DNA of 64,000 nucleotides from J054 sp965223095 (GCA_965223095.1 OZ244979.1:2108001-2172000), one strand, 5' to 3'; counted from the first letter of the stretch, positions 1 to 10,076 are shown. A program made the numbers and translations. Notes: generated from the letters alone by a model not told the origin.

Positions 1-1
1 G

Positions 2-1177
2 CCACTGCTTTTGGCTGACTATTGGAACGATGGCGCGGCCGCTGGCGTGACAACTTTTCGCTTGGGGCTGGCCAACGGGACTGCGAGTCTCGTCGTCGCC
101 TTGCTCGTACCCTTGTTGGGTGCTGTGGCTGATCGCGCGGGGCGGCGCAAGCAGATCTTGCTGGTCTTTACGTCCCTGGGCATTGCCGCCACGGCCGGTT
201 TGGCCCTGGCTTCGGTGGGTCAATGGGCCATGGCTTTAGCTTGCTTTCTATTGGCTTCGGTGGGCTTTGCGGTCAGCAATTCCCTATACGATTCTCTACT
301 CACCGAGGTGTCTTCACCGTCACAGTACGATCAGGTCTCGGCCTATGGCTTCGGCCTCGGCTACATCGGTGGGGCGCTACTGTTCACGCTGAATGCGGCC
401 ATGGTCGCAGCGCCGCAGACATTCGGTTTAGCCGATGCAGCGCAAGCCGCGCGTGTCTCGTTTGTGATGGTCGCCCTTTGGTGGTGTGTTTTTACGCTGC
501 CGTTGATTTTTTGGGTGCGCGAACCCCAAGTTGATCGTCAAGATACCCTGCAGGCGATACGTGACGGCTGGACGGAATTGTGCGCGACGGTCACCGGGCT
601 AAAGCAGCGCCGTGATCTCTGTTTGTTCTTGTTGGCGTACTGGCTCTATATCGATGGCGTTTACACCATCATTAAGATGGCGGTGGACTTTGGTTTGGCC
701 TTGGGGCTGTCGTCGCAGAATCTGATTCTGGCAATCCTATTGACAAACTACGTTGGGTTTCCCGCGGCCTTATGTTTCGGTTGGCTCGGCCGACATCTGG
801 GTGCACGTGTAGGACTGTATGTCGCCTTGGCTGTTTATATCGTCGCGACCTTGGCAGCCGGTTTTATCAGCTCCATGGCCGGCTTTTATTTGTTGGCAAT
901 TTGTATCGGCTTGGTCCAAGGCGGGGTGCAAAGTCTCAGCCGTTCCCTGTACGCCCGGATGATTCCGGCGGGAAAAACGGGCGAGTACTTTGGTTTCTAC
1001 AATATGCTCGGCAAGTTTGCGGCGATTTTGGGGCCGATCATGGTGGGTATCTTGGCGCTGCTTTCCGGGAGTCAGCGCGTCGGATTGCTGTCCATTGTGA
1101 TCCTGTTGGTTCTTGGGCTCATCTTGCTGACGCGGGTGAATTTGCCGGGGCACGGCGCGGCGGCCGGAAACGTTTAA
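2..1177 (+). CDS. MFS transporter, UMF1/Atg22-like (5' end outside window)
   Basis: The frame is open from base 2, so the true start lies upstream; the TTG at 11 is only the first start-like codon. About 390 residues are visible, with repeated hydrophobic helices and the MFS loop signature ADRAGRRKQ between helices 2 and 3. The combination SNSLYDSLL and GFGLGYIGGALL is typical of the UMF1 (Atg22-like) branch, which are 11-12 helix inner-membrane permeases of uncertain substrate. Its last 59 bases overlap the 3' end of the convergent transglutaminase gene. Family confident, substrate unknown. Confidence 0.85.
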   Translation, partial: PLLLADYWNDGAAAGVTTFRLGLANGTASLVVALLVPLLGAVADRAGRRKQILLVFTSLGIAATAGLALASVGQWAMALACFLLASVGFAVSNSLYDSLLTEVSSPSQYDQVSAYGFGLGYIGGALLFTLNAAMVAAPQTFGLADAAQAARVSFVMVALWWCVFTLPLIFWVREPQVDRQDTLQAIRDGWTELCATVTGLKQRRDLCLFLLAYWLYIDGVYTIIKMAVDFGLALGLSSQNLILAILLTNYVGFPAALCFGWLGRHLGARVGLYVALAVYIVATLAAGFISSMAGFYLLAICIGLVQGGVQSLSRSLYARMIPAGKTGEYFGFYNMLGKFAAILGPIMVGILALLSGSQRVGLLSIVILLVLGLILLTRVNLPGHGAAAGNV

Positions 1178-3143
1178 CCTCGGCGACGAAGTCCGCTAGC
1201 GCGGATGGCGGCGCCGGCGGGTCGTAGCGCAGCCGCAAATAGGTATCGAATAATCGGCTCAGCGGACCGCCCAGGTCGGGTCTGAGCTTGCTGGCCGCAG
1301 CCAGATACTCTGCAGCCGTTTCTTGCGGCCGGCGAAGTCTGGTCGCTTTAGCGGTTTCACGACACAAGCGATCATAGGCGTCACGCAACAAGTCTGGGCG
1401 CGGTTTTGCAAGCTGTCGTTGATACCAAGCGAGGACAATCAGGCAAAGCACCGTCAGCCCGGTCATGCCGATGATTAAGTGTCGCGCCGTGGGTTTCGGA
1501 ATACCGGCGAACTTGAGCATGCTGGCCTGACTATCTGGGCCGAAACTCAGTACCCATCGATTCCAGGCGGCATTGATGGCATCCCAACTCATCAAAAGCT
1601 GCTCGGCGAAGGCGCTGTCACGAAGCGCTTCGGCGCGGCCGAGACTGCCGCTGTCGATGGCCGCGTCCATGCCGTTCTCTATTCGCTCGGGTGCGACGGC
1701 TGCCGTGGGGTCGTAACGCAGCCAACCACCATCGCGCCAAACTTCGACCCAGGCATGGGCGTCTGCTTGTCGTACGATCCAATAACTGCCTAAAGGATTG
1801 GGTTCACCGCCTTGATAGCCCGTGACGACGCGAGCGGGTATACCCGCAGCTCTGGCTAGAAAGGCAAAGGCGGATGCATAGTGGCCGCAGAATCCTTCGC
1901 GCGTATCGAACAGAAATTCGTCGACGGATTGCGCGCCGAGAAGGGCGGGCGTCAGACTGTAATAAAACGCTTCGCGTCGAAACTTGAGCAGGATGGCGTC
2001 AAGCAGCGCCGCATCAGTCAGGTATTCAGCGCGTAATTCTCTCGCATAGGCGACACTGCGAGGATTCGCATCGCTGGGTAGCCAGGTATTGGCAGCGCGG
2101 GCGGACTGCGTGAGATAGCTGGGGATGTATCCGCCGAGCGCTGAGCGAGCCTTATAGGCAAGGCGGCGGTCGACGGCGTTAAAGCTCAACAGTGCAAAGC
2201 TGGCGCCGAGGGCCGCGCGTGGCGCATCCCACTCGACGGGAGTCTCTAGTCCCAATAGCCAGTGTTGCTGATGTGGCTCTAGGGTCACTTCATACTCGAG
2301 CATCCCACGCCGCTGGTCGAACTGGCGTGGGCTGCCCGGCTGGAAACTGCCTCGGGGTCGGTCCCAGGTGCGGCCGTCGAAGCGACTCAGCACCGGTCCT
2401 CGCCAGTACAAATCCGCGGCGCGTGGGGCTCCCGCCGGAAAGCGCACCCGGAAGGCGACTTTGTCGGACAATGCGAGTTCGCTCAGATCGCCGGGTGTCA
2501 TGCTGTCGGTTAGTCCGGTCGTACCGGCGCCACTGCGCTGAGGGAGGGACCAAAAGGGCCCCGGTACGCGCGGAAATAGTAAGAACAGTACGATCATGAA
2601 AGGCAAGGCTTGCAGCAGTATTTTACCGGCGGCTAACACCGAGGGCCCTGGCGCCATCGGCGGGCTCACACGAGCGATTTGTAACAAAGCGGTACTGGCC
2701 ATCAGCACCGACGCCAACAGATAAAGAGGTGCCCACAAGGACTGTTCGCGGAGAAATGCCGCGAACAGCAAGAACAAGCAAATGAAAATGACGACGGCGC
2801 GGTCGCGATGACCGCGCGTTTCTAGCATTTTCATTGCGACCATCACCATCAGCAGGGCCGAACCTGCATCCAGACCCGACACTTGGCGATAGCTCAACAA
2901 GATACCGATGAAGCCGAGCACCGTCAGGGGCAGCCGAATCCAAGCCGACGGCAAACGATGACGACGGTAGGCGGCCACGAGTCGCCAGCCGCAGATGGCA
3001 AACACTAATACCGGTACCCAAGGTACAACGTAGGCGAGATGGGGAAGAATTGCGACGATCACCGTGGCGGCGAGCCACAGAACTTGCCCGCCGGATTCTT
3101 GCGTGGATTCTTGGCGCCGCTCACGAGTGGCAGCGGTGTTCAT
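1119..3143 (-). CDS. tgpA: TgpA-like membrane transglutaminase (DUF3488 + transglutaminase core)
   Basis: Inner-membrane protein of 674 residues. The N-terminal ~200 residues hold several membrane helices (DUF3488), followed by a periplasmic transglutaminase-like domain. The catalytic Cys lies in REGFCGHYASAF, the His in DAHAWVEVW and the Asp in RYDPTAA, so the triad is intact. A late membrane helix (LIIGMTGLTVLCLIVLAW) and a cytosolic DUF4129-like tail follow. Pseudomonas TgpA is an essential periplasmic enzyme of unclear substrate. I chose the ATG at 3143 because it overlaps the stop of the DUF58 gene as ATGA; the longer open frame to 3356 only reads through DUF58. Third gene of moxR-DUF58-tgpA. 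Confidence 0.9.
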   Translation of the reverse strand: MNTAATRERRQESTQESGGQVLWLAATVIVAILPHLAYVVPWVPVLVFAICGWRLVAAYRRHRLPSAWIRLPLTVLGFIGILLSYRQVSGLDAGSALLMVMVAMKMLETRGHRDRAVVIFICLFLLFAAFLREQSLWAPLYLLASVLMASTALLQIARVSPPMAPGPSVLAAGKILLQALPFMIVLFLLFPRVPGPFWSLPQRSGAGTTGLTDSMTPGDLSELALSDKVAFRVRFPAGAPRAADLYWRGPVLSRFDGRTWDRPRGSFQPGSPRQFDQRRGMLEYEVTLEPHQQHWLLGLETPVEWDAPRAALGASFALLSFNAVDRRLAYKARSALGGYIPSYLTQSARAANTWLPSDANPRSVAYARELRAEYLTDAALLDAILLKFRREAFYYSLTPALLGAQSVDEFLFDTREGFCGHYASAFAFLARAAGIPARVVTGYQGGEPNPLGSYWIVRQADAHAWVEVWRDGGWLRYDPTAAVAPERIENGMDAAIDSGSLGRAEALRDSAFAEQLLMSWDAINAAWNRWVLSFGPDSQASMLKFAGIPKPTARHLIIGMTGLTVLCLIVLAWYQRQLAKPRPDLLRDAYDRLCRETAKATRLRRPQETAAEYLAAASKLRPDLGGPLSRLFDTYLRLRYDPPAPPSALADFVAEVKRFRPPRRAPANSPASAR

Positions 3144-4135
3144 GCGATTGGTTCTTCGTCGTCGTTGGTGGGCAGCAAGGCCAGGCGCTCTAGGCATTGC
3201 TGTAAGTGTCCCCGGCCGCTTTGCGGATCCAACTGGATGCCCGGTAGGCGCAGGCCAAAACGTGTTTGCGCCGAATCCGCTTGCAGCACGCGACGCGTTA
3301 GCCGCGCGATTCTCTGCTCGGGATCGGTGGCGGGTTCGCTGTCCCAATCGATCCAAACTGGTTCGGGCATCCCACTGCGATATTCGCTAATCATTTTTTG
3401 CCCGGTGCGGGCAAGCAATTTCCAGGCGATGCGGCGCGGAGGATCACCATGGCGCCAGTTCCGCAGCCCATAAAAGTCATCCTCGCCGGCGGAATCCTGA
3501 CCGAGATCTTGGCGGCTGACTTCGCCGCGATTCCGGCCTGAGAATTGCTTGGCGGGGTGAGGCCAGACGAGGCCCCGCAGGTCCATGTTGACCCAGCTCC
3601 AGGCTCGCAGCAAACCTAAGGGATAGAGCGTGCTGACCTGAATGCGCGGCGCGGCATGCCAGCCGCGCTGACGAGTCAGTAGTTCAAGGGTCAGTGTTTC
3701 ACGCTTGCCGCCGTCTGGTTCCGAGACTTGAAACGATTCGCCATCCCAGCCCAGGCGAACTTGCCGCCGGGCTTGGGCGCTGGGATTTTCCACCACAAAA
3801 CGAAACTGCAAATATTCACCGGCAAATACTGGGGTGACGCCTAGAGCGCTAATTTTTAGCCCGGCGAGATTGTGATGACAGTGGTGCATGCTGACGATGC
3901 CCACGCCCGCTAGCAAGAAAGTCAGCGCAAAGCCGAGATTGTTGTTGTAGTTCATCGCGCCTAACAGCATCGTGAACAAAATCAGGCCAAAAATGACGCC
4001 CGCGCGAGTTGGCAAAATATAGATGCGTCCTGACTGCAGGCTGACCACGCGCGGGTCGATTCCCTGGCGGCGCTTCGCCCAGGCGCGAGCCCGCTGGCCC
4101 ATGCGCTTGCCGATGGATGCCAGGAATTTGGCCAT
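3140..4135 (-). CDS. DUF58 domain-containing protein
   Basis: 331 residues with two closely spaced N-terminal membrane helices (about residues 45-85), then a soluble part. The DUF58 signature DFYGLRNWRHGDPPRRIAWK is present near residue 235, followed by LLARTG. DUF58 proteins have a vWA-like fold and occur with MoxR ATPases, probably as partners of the chaperone in assembling or activating envelope or metal-dependent complexes. It starts 6 bases after the moxR stop and overlaps tgpA by 4 bases, so one transcript is likely. Exact role unknown. Confidence 0.9.
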   Translation of the reverse strand: MAKFLASIGKRMGQRARAWAKRRQGIDPRVVSLQSGRIYILPTRAGVIFGLILFTMLLGAMNYNNNLGFALTFLLAGVGIVSMHHCHHNLAGLKISALGVTPVFAGEYLQFRFVVENPSAQARRQVRLGWDGESFQVSEPDGGKRETLTLELLTRQRGWHAAPRIQVSTLYPLGLLRAWSWVNMDLRGLVWPHPAKQFSGRNRGEVSRQDLGQDSAGEDDFYGLRNWRHGDPPRRIAWKLLARTGQKMISEYRSGMPEPVWIDWDSEPATDPEQRIARLTRRVLQADSAQTRFGLRLPGIQLDPQSGRGHLQQCLERLALLPTNDDEEPIA

Positions 4136-4141
4136 CGGCAG

Positions 4142-5104
4142 CTAAGGTACTGGAACTGATTCCAGGACTTGCCGAACCGCCGAATCACTGGCGTGCAGCA
4201 GGTGATCGCGGAGCCGCAGACGATGTTCCGCCACCGGCACAAAAACCGCCTTTAAATCATCGGGTCGCACGCCGCGGTGGCCGTGCAGAAGTGCCCAACA
4301 GCGGGCCGCTGCCAATAAATCCAGTGCACCGCGTGGCGATAGGCCGAATTCGAAATCCTGGTTTTCGCGGGTGTGTGCGACCAAGGCTTGTGCATAATCC
4401 AGCGCGGCATCCGCGACGTGCACCGAGCGGGCCGCCGCTTGCAGTTCCGCGATGTCGTCAGCATTGGTGACGGCTTTAACCTCGGCGAGCATGGCGCGTC
4501 GATCGGTGCCGGTCAGCAGTTCGCGCTCCATTTCGGGGCTGGGATAGCCCAGACCGATGCGCATCAGAAAACGGTCTAATTGGGATTCCGGTAGCGGAAA
4601 CGTACCGATTTGATGCGCCGGGTTCTGCGTGGCGATCACGAAAAACGGTTTGGGTAGTTTGTATGTTGTGCCGTCGGCGGAGACTTGCTGTTCTTCCATC
4701 GCTTCTAGCAAGGCGCTTTGCGCTTTTGGGGTCGCGCGGTTCACTTCATCGGCGAGCACGACTTGGGCGAACAGTGGGCCGGGGTTAAAGTGAAACTCGG
4801 CGGTCTTTTCATCAAAAATTGACACGCCGATGACATCCGCTGGCAACAGATCGCTGGTGAATTGCAGGCGCCGAAACTCTAGGCCCAAGACTGCGGCCAG
4901 GGAGCGCGCAAGCAGCGTCTTGCCGACACCTGGCAGGTCTTCGATGAGCAGATGTCCGCGGGCCAGCAGGCAAGCTATAGCTAAGCGAATCTCGTGGTCT
5001 TTGCCCAGTACCACTTCATTGACGCAGGCGATGACGTCCTCGGCGCGACTTTTTGCCCAGGCTAGCCGATCATGTTCTGCGATGCGAGTTACAGGTTCGG
5101 TCAT
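4142..5104 (-). CDS. MoxR-family AAA+ ATPase
   Basis: 320 residues. Walker A is GVGKTLLARSLA near residue 61, Walker B is VVLADEVNRATP, and sensor-like ATQNPAHQIGTFPLPE follows; these are diagnostic of the MoxR branch. MoxR ATPases act as chaperones with vWA or DUF58 partners, which fits the next gene. It leads a three-gene minus-strand operon. The 195 bases between it and the end of valS include an AT-rich block (about 5240-5300) that may hold the promoter and a GGTCC-N3-GGACC inverted repeat at 5216-5228; neither can be assigned firmly. Confidence 0.93.
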   Translation of the reverse strand: MTEPVTRIAEHDRLAWAKSRAEDVIACVNEVVLGKDHEIRLAIACLLARGHLLIEDLPGVGKTLLARSLAAVLGLEFRRLQFTSDLLPADVIGVSIFDEKTAEFHFNPGPLFAQVVLADEVNRATPKAQSALLEAMEEQQVSADGTTYKLPKPFFVIATQNPAHQIGTFPLPESQLDRFLMRIGLGYPSPEMERELLTGTDRRAMLAEVKAVTNADDIAELQAAARSVHVADAALDYAQALVAHTRENQDFEFGLSPRGALDLLAAARCWALLHGHRGVRPDDLKAVFVPVAEHRLRLRDHLLHASDSAVRQVLESVPVP

Positions 5105-5299
5105 CGGTCAAGCGCCGTTACAGTTAAACGAAAAAAGTAAAGATTCATATTGCCCCAAGCTTGCCCGTCTCGTTGCGAACCGCTGCCCAAATTGTGCGCT
5201 TCGTCCTGGGGTTCAGGTCCGGTGGACCAGCAAATTCAGTGACTATTAATATAAATAAAAACAATGTATTAAACAATTTATATAGAATTTACTTAATAT

Positions 5300-8056
5300 T
5301 CAGTCTAGATCTTCCAAGCGTTCCAGTTGTATTGATATTTGCTGGAGATCTGAATTCAGTTTTGCCAGTTTTTCGCGTTCTTTAGCAACGACCTCCGGCG
5401 GCGCGTTCGCGACAAACTTGGCATTGTCGAGCTTGCCTGCCACCCGTTTGAGATCGTCGCTCAGCTTGTCTTGGCGGCGACTTAAGCGTTGTCGTTCCGC
5501 GGTCACGTCAATCAAGCCCGCCATGGGCACCAGAATCCGTAAACCATCTAACAGCGCCGTCGCGCTGGCGGGCGGTTCCCGGTCGACCGGCAGACGGGTG
5601 ATGGATTCCAAGCGGCCCAAGGTTCTGAGGTAATGCCCATGGGTATCCAATCGTTCGGCCGCCGAGGCATCGCCACTTTGCACCAGGACCGGCAGTGGCT
5701 TGCCTGGGGAGATATCCATCTCGCCGCGGATTTGCCGGATGCCCAGTATGAAATTCTGAATCCACGCCAACTCGGTTTCTGCATCATCATCGGCCGGAAA
5801 TTCTTCGGATCGAGGAAACGGTTGCTTCATGATGCTGGCGCCCGTCGCCGTGTCATCGGCGTCTAGCGTTTGCCAGATCTCTTCGGTAACGAAGGGCATA
5901 ATGGGGTGCAGGCAGCGCAAGAGGTTGTCTAGTACGGTGCTTAGCGTTATTCGGGCGCCGGATTTTTGTGCCATGTTGCCGTCACTTTGTAGAACGGGCT
6001 TCACCAATTCCAGATACCAGTCGCAATACTCGTTCCAAGTAAACTCATAAAGCGCACGTGCCGCGAGATCCAGGCGATACTCGGCAAGGCGTGCATCGAC
6101 CTCTTGAATGGTCTGGCCAAGGCGGGAGCGTATCCAGCGGTCTGGCAGGCTGAATTCTGCTGCTCCGTCGCTGGGCGCATCCGCGGTATTCAGCATGACG
6201 TAACGGGCCGCATTCCAAAGCTTGTTGCAGAAGTTTCGGTAGCCTTCAATGCGGCCTAGGTCGAAGCGAATATCTCGACCAGTGCTAGCCAGTGCGGCAA
6301 ACGTAAAGCGTAAAGCGTCGGTACCAAATTCCGGAATGCCTTGCGGAAACTGTTTGCGGGTGGCTGCTTCTATCTTCGGTCGCATCTGGGGTTGCATTAG
6401 ACCCGTCGTGCGTTTCTTAACCAGCGTTTCTAGATCGCAGCCGTCAATCAAATCCAAAGGATCAAGAATATTGCCCTTGGACTTGGACATTTTTTGACCG
6501 TCATGGTCGCGAATTAGACCGGTGATATAGACCTCTTTGAACGGCACATCGTCCATGAACTTAAGACCCATCATGATCATCCGCGCCACCCAGAAGAAGA
6601 TGATGTCAAAGCCCGTAACGAGGACGCTGGTGGGATAAAAAGTTTTGAGAGAGACCGTTTGTTCGGGCCATCCCAAGGTAGAGAATGGCCACAAGGCTGA
6701 GGAAAACCAGGTGTCGAGCACGTCTTCGTCTTGTTTTAGCGGTAGGGCGGGGTCGAGTCCATTGCGTTCCCGCGCTTGGGCTTCGTCGCGACCGACGTAG
6801 TAATTGCCCGTCTCGTCATACCAGGCGGGAATCCGATGTCCCCACCAGAGTTGCCGGCTGATGCACCAGTCTTGAATATTGCGCATCCATTCAAAATACG
6901 TCTTCGCCCAATTGGCCGGCACAAACTTAATGCGGCCGTTTTCCACCGCCTCAATGGCCGGTTTAGCCAGCGGCTGAGCTTTTACGAACCATTGGTCTGT
7001 CAAAAAGGGTTCAACCACAGCGCCGCTGCGGTCGCCTCGCGGCACCATTAACTTGTGATCGTCGATACTCGCCAACAGTCCCTGCGCCTCCAAATCGGCA
7101 ACGATTCGCTGGCGGGCTTCAAATCGGTCCAAGCCCCGGTAGGCCGACGGCGCGTTGTCATTGACGGCGGCATCGATATCGAAAATGTTGATCAGATCTA
7201 AGTCGTGCCGCTGGCCGACCTCATAGTCATTGAAGTCATGCGCCGGCGTGATTTTCACGCAGCCGGTACCAAATTCCGGATCCACATAGTCATCGGCGAT
7301 CACGGGAATTTTTCTATCGGTGAGGGGTAGGCAGACCTGCTGGCCAAGCAGATGTTGGTAACGTTCATCATCCGGGTGCACGGCCACCGCGGAATCACCC
7401 AACATGGTTTCCGGGCGAGTTGTCGCGACCACCAAATGTCCCGAGCCATCAGCCAGCGGATAACGAAAATGCCACAAATGGCCTTGCTCTTCTTCAGACA
7501 CGACTTCCAAGTCTGAAACCGCAGTATGCAGTGTCGGGTCCCAGTTCACTAAGCGCTTGCCGCGATAAATAAGCCCTTGGTCATAAAGCTGCACGAAGAC
7601 TTCTGCCACGGCTTTGGACAGCCCCTCGTCCATGGTGAAGCGCTCGCGCGTCCAATCCACCGAGGCGCCCATGCGGCGTAGCTGCTTGGAAATAATGCCG
7701 CCTGATTCGGCCTTCCAGTCCCAAACCCTCTCCAGAAACGCTTCCCGGCCGAGATCCAGGCGTGTCTGACCCTCAGCTTCCAACTGCCGTTCCACCACCA
7801 TTTGGGTGGCAATCCCCGCGTGGTCAGTGCCCGGTTGCCACAAACTGTTTCTGCCGCGCATGCGGTGGTAGCGGGTTAGGCAATCCATGATGGTGTCTTG
7901 AAACGCGTGCCCCATGTGCAAAGTGCCGGTGACATTGGGCGGCGGAATCATGATGCAGTAGGGTTTTCCCTCGCCGCTGGGTTGGAAATAACCCGCGGCT
8001 TCCCATTGTGCATAGAGCCGCTTCTCGATGGCGGCAGGCTGGTATGTTTTTTCCAT
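5300..8056 (-). CDS. valS: valine--tRNA ligase
   Basis: Class I aminoacyl-tRNA synthetase of 918 residues, within the normal bacterial ValRS range. The HIGH motif is HMGH at residues 47-50 after PPPNVTGTL, and KMSKS is at residues 522-526. Between them lies the CP1 editing domain with the TTRPETMLGDSAVAVHP segment that hydrolyses mischarged Thr-tRNA(Val). The C-terminal ~65 residues form the basic coiled coil that contacts tRNA. It is the last gene of pepA-holC-valS, with 30 bases separating it from holC, so co-transcription is likely. Confidence 0.98.
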   Translation of the reverse strand: MEKTYQPAAIEKRLYAQWEAAGYFQPSGEGKPYCIMIPPPNVTGTLHMGHAFQDTIMDCLTRYHRMRGRNSLWQPGTDHAGIATQMVVERQLEAEGQTRLDLGREAFLERVWDWKAESGGIISKQLRRMGASVDWTRERFTMDEGLSKAVAEVFVQLYDQGLIYRGKRLVNWDPTLHTAVSDLEVVSEEEQGHLWHFRYPLADGSGHLVVATTRPETMLGDSAVAVHPDDERYQHLLGQQVCLPLTDRKIPVIADDYVDPEFGTGCVKITPAHDFNDYEVGQRHDLDLINIFDIDAAVNDNAPSAYRGLDRFEARQRIVADLEAQGLLASIDDHKLMVPRGDRSGAVVEPFLTDQWFVKAQPLAKPAIEAVENGRIKFVPANWAKTYFEWMRNIQDWCISRQLWWGHRIPAWYDETGNYYVGRDEAQARERNGLDPALPLKQDEDVLDTWFSSALWPFSTLGWPEQTVSLKTFYPTSVLVTGFDIIFFWVARMIMMGLKFMDDVPFKEVYITGLIRDHDGQKMSKSKGNILDPLDLIDGCDLETLVKKRTTGLMQPQMRPKIEAATRKQFPQGIPEFGTDALRFTFAALASTGRDIRFDLGRIEGYRNFCNKLWNAARYVMLNTADAPSDGAAEFSLPDRWIRSRLGQTIQEVDARLAEYRLDLAARALYEFTWNEYCDWYLELVKPVLQSDGNMAQKSGARITLSTVLDNLLRCLHPIMPFVTEEIWQTLDADDTATGASIMKQPFPRSEEFPADDDAETELAWIQNFILGIRQIRGEMDISPGKPLPVLVQSGDASAAERLDTHGHYLRTLGRLESITRLPVDREPPASATALLDGLRILVPMAGLIDVTAERQRLSRRQDKLSDDLKRVAGKLDNAKFVANAPPEVVAKEREKLAKLNSDLQQISIQLERLEDLD

Positions 8057-8086
8057 GGGTGCGGTGCTGAGTCCTTCCCGGCGCTT

Positions 8087-8524
8087 TTAGTCGATACGAT
8101 GGGTTTGCGGAGCGTAACCGTTATCGCGATAAAAGCTGAAACGTTTGCGCCCTTCGTTGCGGCTGGCGGGGTTGCCGCCGACAATTTCGGCAATGCGCTG
8201 GAACTGGTCGTAGCAAGTGGGCACCAGCTCAGTCAAGTTGATTAACAGCTCGCCCTGGCCGATGTTTGTATCCGAACCGATGGTGATGGGGTTTTCTTCG
8301 TCGCTGGCTGTTTCGTTGATCGCATGGGGTAGGAAGCTGCCGGCACGAAAGGTCCACATGAGTTCGTCTAATTTACGTGCCGCTTCGTGGTCGTCTGTTA
8401 GGGCGTGCACGCGATGGTGCAGGTTCCACGCCTTTTCGCTGAGCCGGCAAGCAAAGCGCAGCCGCGCGTCGCTGGCATCGGATTCCAACACGTAAAAATC
8501 GACGCGGGGGGAGGCTTGGTTCAC
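8087..8524 (-). CDS. holC: DNA polymerase III subunit chi
   Basis: 145 residues, matching the usual length of HolC (147 in E. coli). The N-terminus VDFYVLESDASDARLRFACRLSEKAW and the central DELMWTFRAGSFLPH region are typical. Chi links the clamp loader (via psi) to single-stranded DNA-binding protein. The start is GTG at 8524, with GGAG seven bases upstream. It sits between pepA and valS, the conserved gammaproteobacterial order. Confidence 0.93.
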   Translation of the reverse strand: MNQASPRVDFYVLESDASDARLRFACRLSEKAWNLHHRVHALTDDHEAARKLDELMWTFRAGSFLPHAINETASDEENPITIGSDTNIGQGELLINLTELVPTCYDQFQRIAEIVGGNPASRNEGRKRFSFYRDNGYAPQTHRID

Positions 8525-8585
8525 TGCGGGTCTCCGGTTCGGTTCAGCGGCGAACCAGAAATGATACGCGTTGTATCGTCAAGGT

Positions 8586-10076
8586 TTAACCGTTGAGCAG
8601 GTACTCCATCAGTAGCGGCACGGGCCGGCCGGTGCCACCCTTCGCCGGACCCGATCGCCAAGCCGTGCCGGCGATATCCAAATGGGCCCAGGGGATGTCC
8701 TCGACGAATCGCGACAAAAAGCAGCCCGCCGTAATGGTGCCGGCTTCACGTCCGCCCACGTTGGCCACGTCGGCAAAGTTACTCTTGAGTTGGCGCATAT
8801 AGGCGTCGTCCAGCGGCAGTCGCCAGGCCGGGTCATCGGCATTTTCTCCCGCTTTCAACAAATCATCGGCCAAGCGATCCGTGTTGGACAGCAAGCCGCT
8901 ACGATGTCTCCCCAGGGCGATGAGGCAAGCGCCGGTTAAAGTCGCGATGTCAATCATGCCGGCTGGCTTATAGCGCTGCGCATAGGTCAATGCATCCGCC
9001 AGAATCAAACGGCCTTCGGCATCGGTGTTCAGAACTTCGATAGTTTCGCCGGACATGGCCGTCACGATATCCCCGGGCTTGGTCGCGACGCCGCTGGGCA
9101 GATTTTCCACCGCCGGCACGATGCCAATAAGGTTTCGACTGAGGTTTAACTGGGTGATGGCCTGCATCACGCCAAACACGGTTGCTGCGCCACACATATC
9201 GAATTTCATTTCGTCCATCATCGGCGAGGGTTTGATGGAAATACCCCCCGAGTCGAAGGTCACGCCTTTGCCCACCAGAACCAGGGGTTTGGTTTTTTTC
9301 GCCGCGCCCTGGTAGCGCATGATGATGAACTTCGCAGGTTCCTGGGTGCCCGCGGTGACGGACAACAGTGAGCCCATGCCAAGTTTGCGCATGGCGGCTT
9401 CGTCCAATATCTCGGTGCGTAATTTCTTGGATGTTTTCGCCAAGTCACGAGCTTGCTTGGCCAGGTAACTCGGCGTGCATACATTGGCCGGCAAATTGCC
9501 GAGCTCACGCGCCAGGTTCATGCCTTGTCCGATGGCATCGCCATGTTTCAGCCCACGCCGTGCCGCGCTGGCCTTTTTTGCGTTAAAGCCTAGCGCTAGG
9601 CTGTTCAGCTCAATTCCAGAATCTTTTTGCCGTGACTGTTTGGACTTGGTGGCGGTAAATCGATAAGCGCTGTGTTGCCAGAGTTCCGCTGCTAGGCTGG
9701 CGCGTCGGTACGGATCGGCAGCTTTGCAGGCGTCTTGGGTTAGAAAGCAGCTGGCCGAGCCGTAGCCGTAGCGACGCAGGGCTTTATAGGCGCTGCCAAG
9801 GGCTTTGCGCAGGGCCGCGCGATCAAAGGTCTTGCGGGGACCGCAGCCCATGAGCAAGATCCGATCGGCGGCTACCGCGCCTTGCGGATGCACCAGCAAG
9901 CTGCTGGCCAACTTGCCAGCCATGTCACCCGCCGCCGTCAGCTCAGAAATGAGTCCGCCGCAAGCACGATCAACCTCGCGGGTGGCGGCCGAGATCTTGC
10001 CGTCGGAATAAATCGGCAACACCAAACAGTCTGCGCGTTGACTCTTAGCGGCAGCGGTGGTTATTTGAATGCGCAT
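8586..10076 (-). CDS. pepA: leucyl aminopeptidase (cytosol aminopeptidase, M17)
   Basis: 496-residue M17 metallo-aminopeptidase. The signature NTDAEGRLILADAL carries metal-binding Asp and Glu residues; VGKGVTFDSGGISIKPS provides the catalytic Lys and metal Asp, and DMCGAATVFG follows. PepA is a hexameric zinc/manganese peptidase and in E. coli also a DNA-binding factor in carAB control and Xer recombination. I chose the ATG at 10076 because GAGGT lies just upstream; the longer frame to 10157 has no such signal. First gene of pepA-holC-valS, divergent from lptF. Confidence 0.97.
   Translation of the reverse strand: MRIQITTAAAKSQRADCLVLPIYSDGKISAATREVDRACGGLISELTAAGDMAGKLASSLLVHPQGAVAADRILLMGCGPRKTFDRAALRKALGSAYKALRRYGYGSASCFLTQDACKAADPYRRASLAAELWQHSAYRFTATKSKQSRQKDSGIELNSLALGFNAKKASAARRGLKHGDAIGQGMNLARELGNLPANVCTPSYLAKQARDLAKTSKKLRTEILDEAAMRKLGMGSLLSVTAGTQEPAKFIIMRYQGAAKKTKPLVLVGKGVTFDSGGISIKPSPMMDEMKFDMCGAATVFGVMQAITQLNLSRNLIGIVPAVENLPSGVATKPGDIVTAMSGETIEVLNTDAEGRLILADALTYAQRYKPAGMIDIATLTGACLIALGRHRSGLLSNTDRLADDLLKAGENADDPAWRLPLDDAYMRQLKSNFADVANVGGREAGTITAGCFLSRFVEDIPWAHLDIAGTAWRSGPAKGGTGRPVPLLMEYLLNG

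Noticed and set aside
3144..3356. N-terminal extension of the TgpA-like protein
   Set aside because: It is antisense-free but only reads through the DUF58 gene; the ATG at 3143 gives a normal ATGA coupling and a normal membrane N-terminus.
5216..5228. GGTCC-N3-GGACC hairpin as valS terminator
   Set aside because: Short stem, no T-run on either strand; could be chance.
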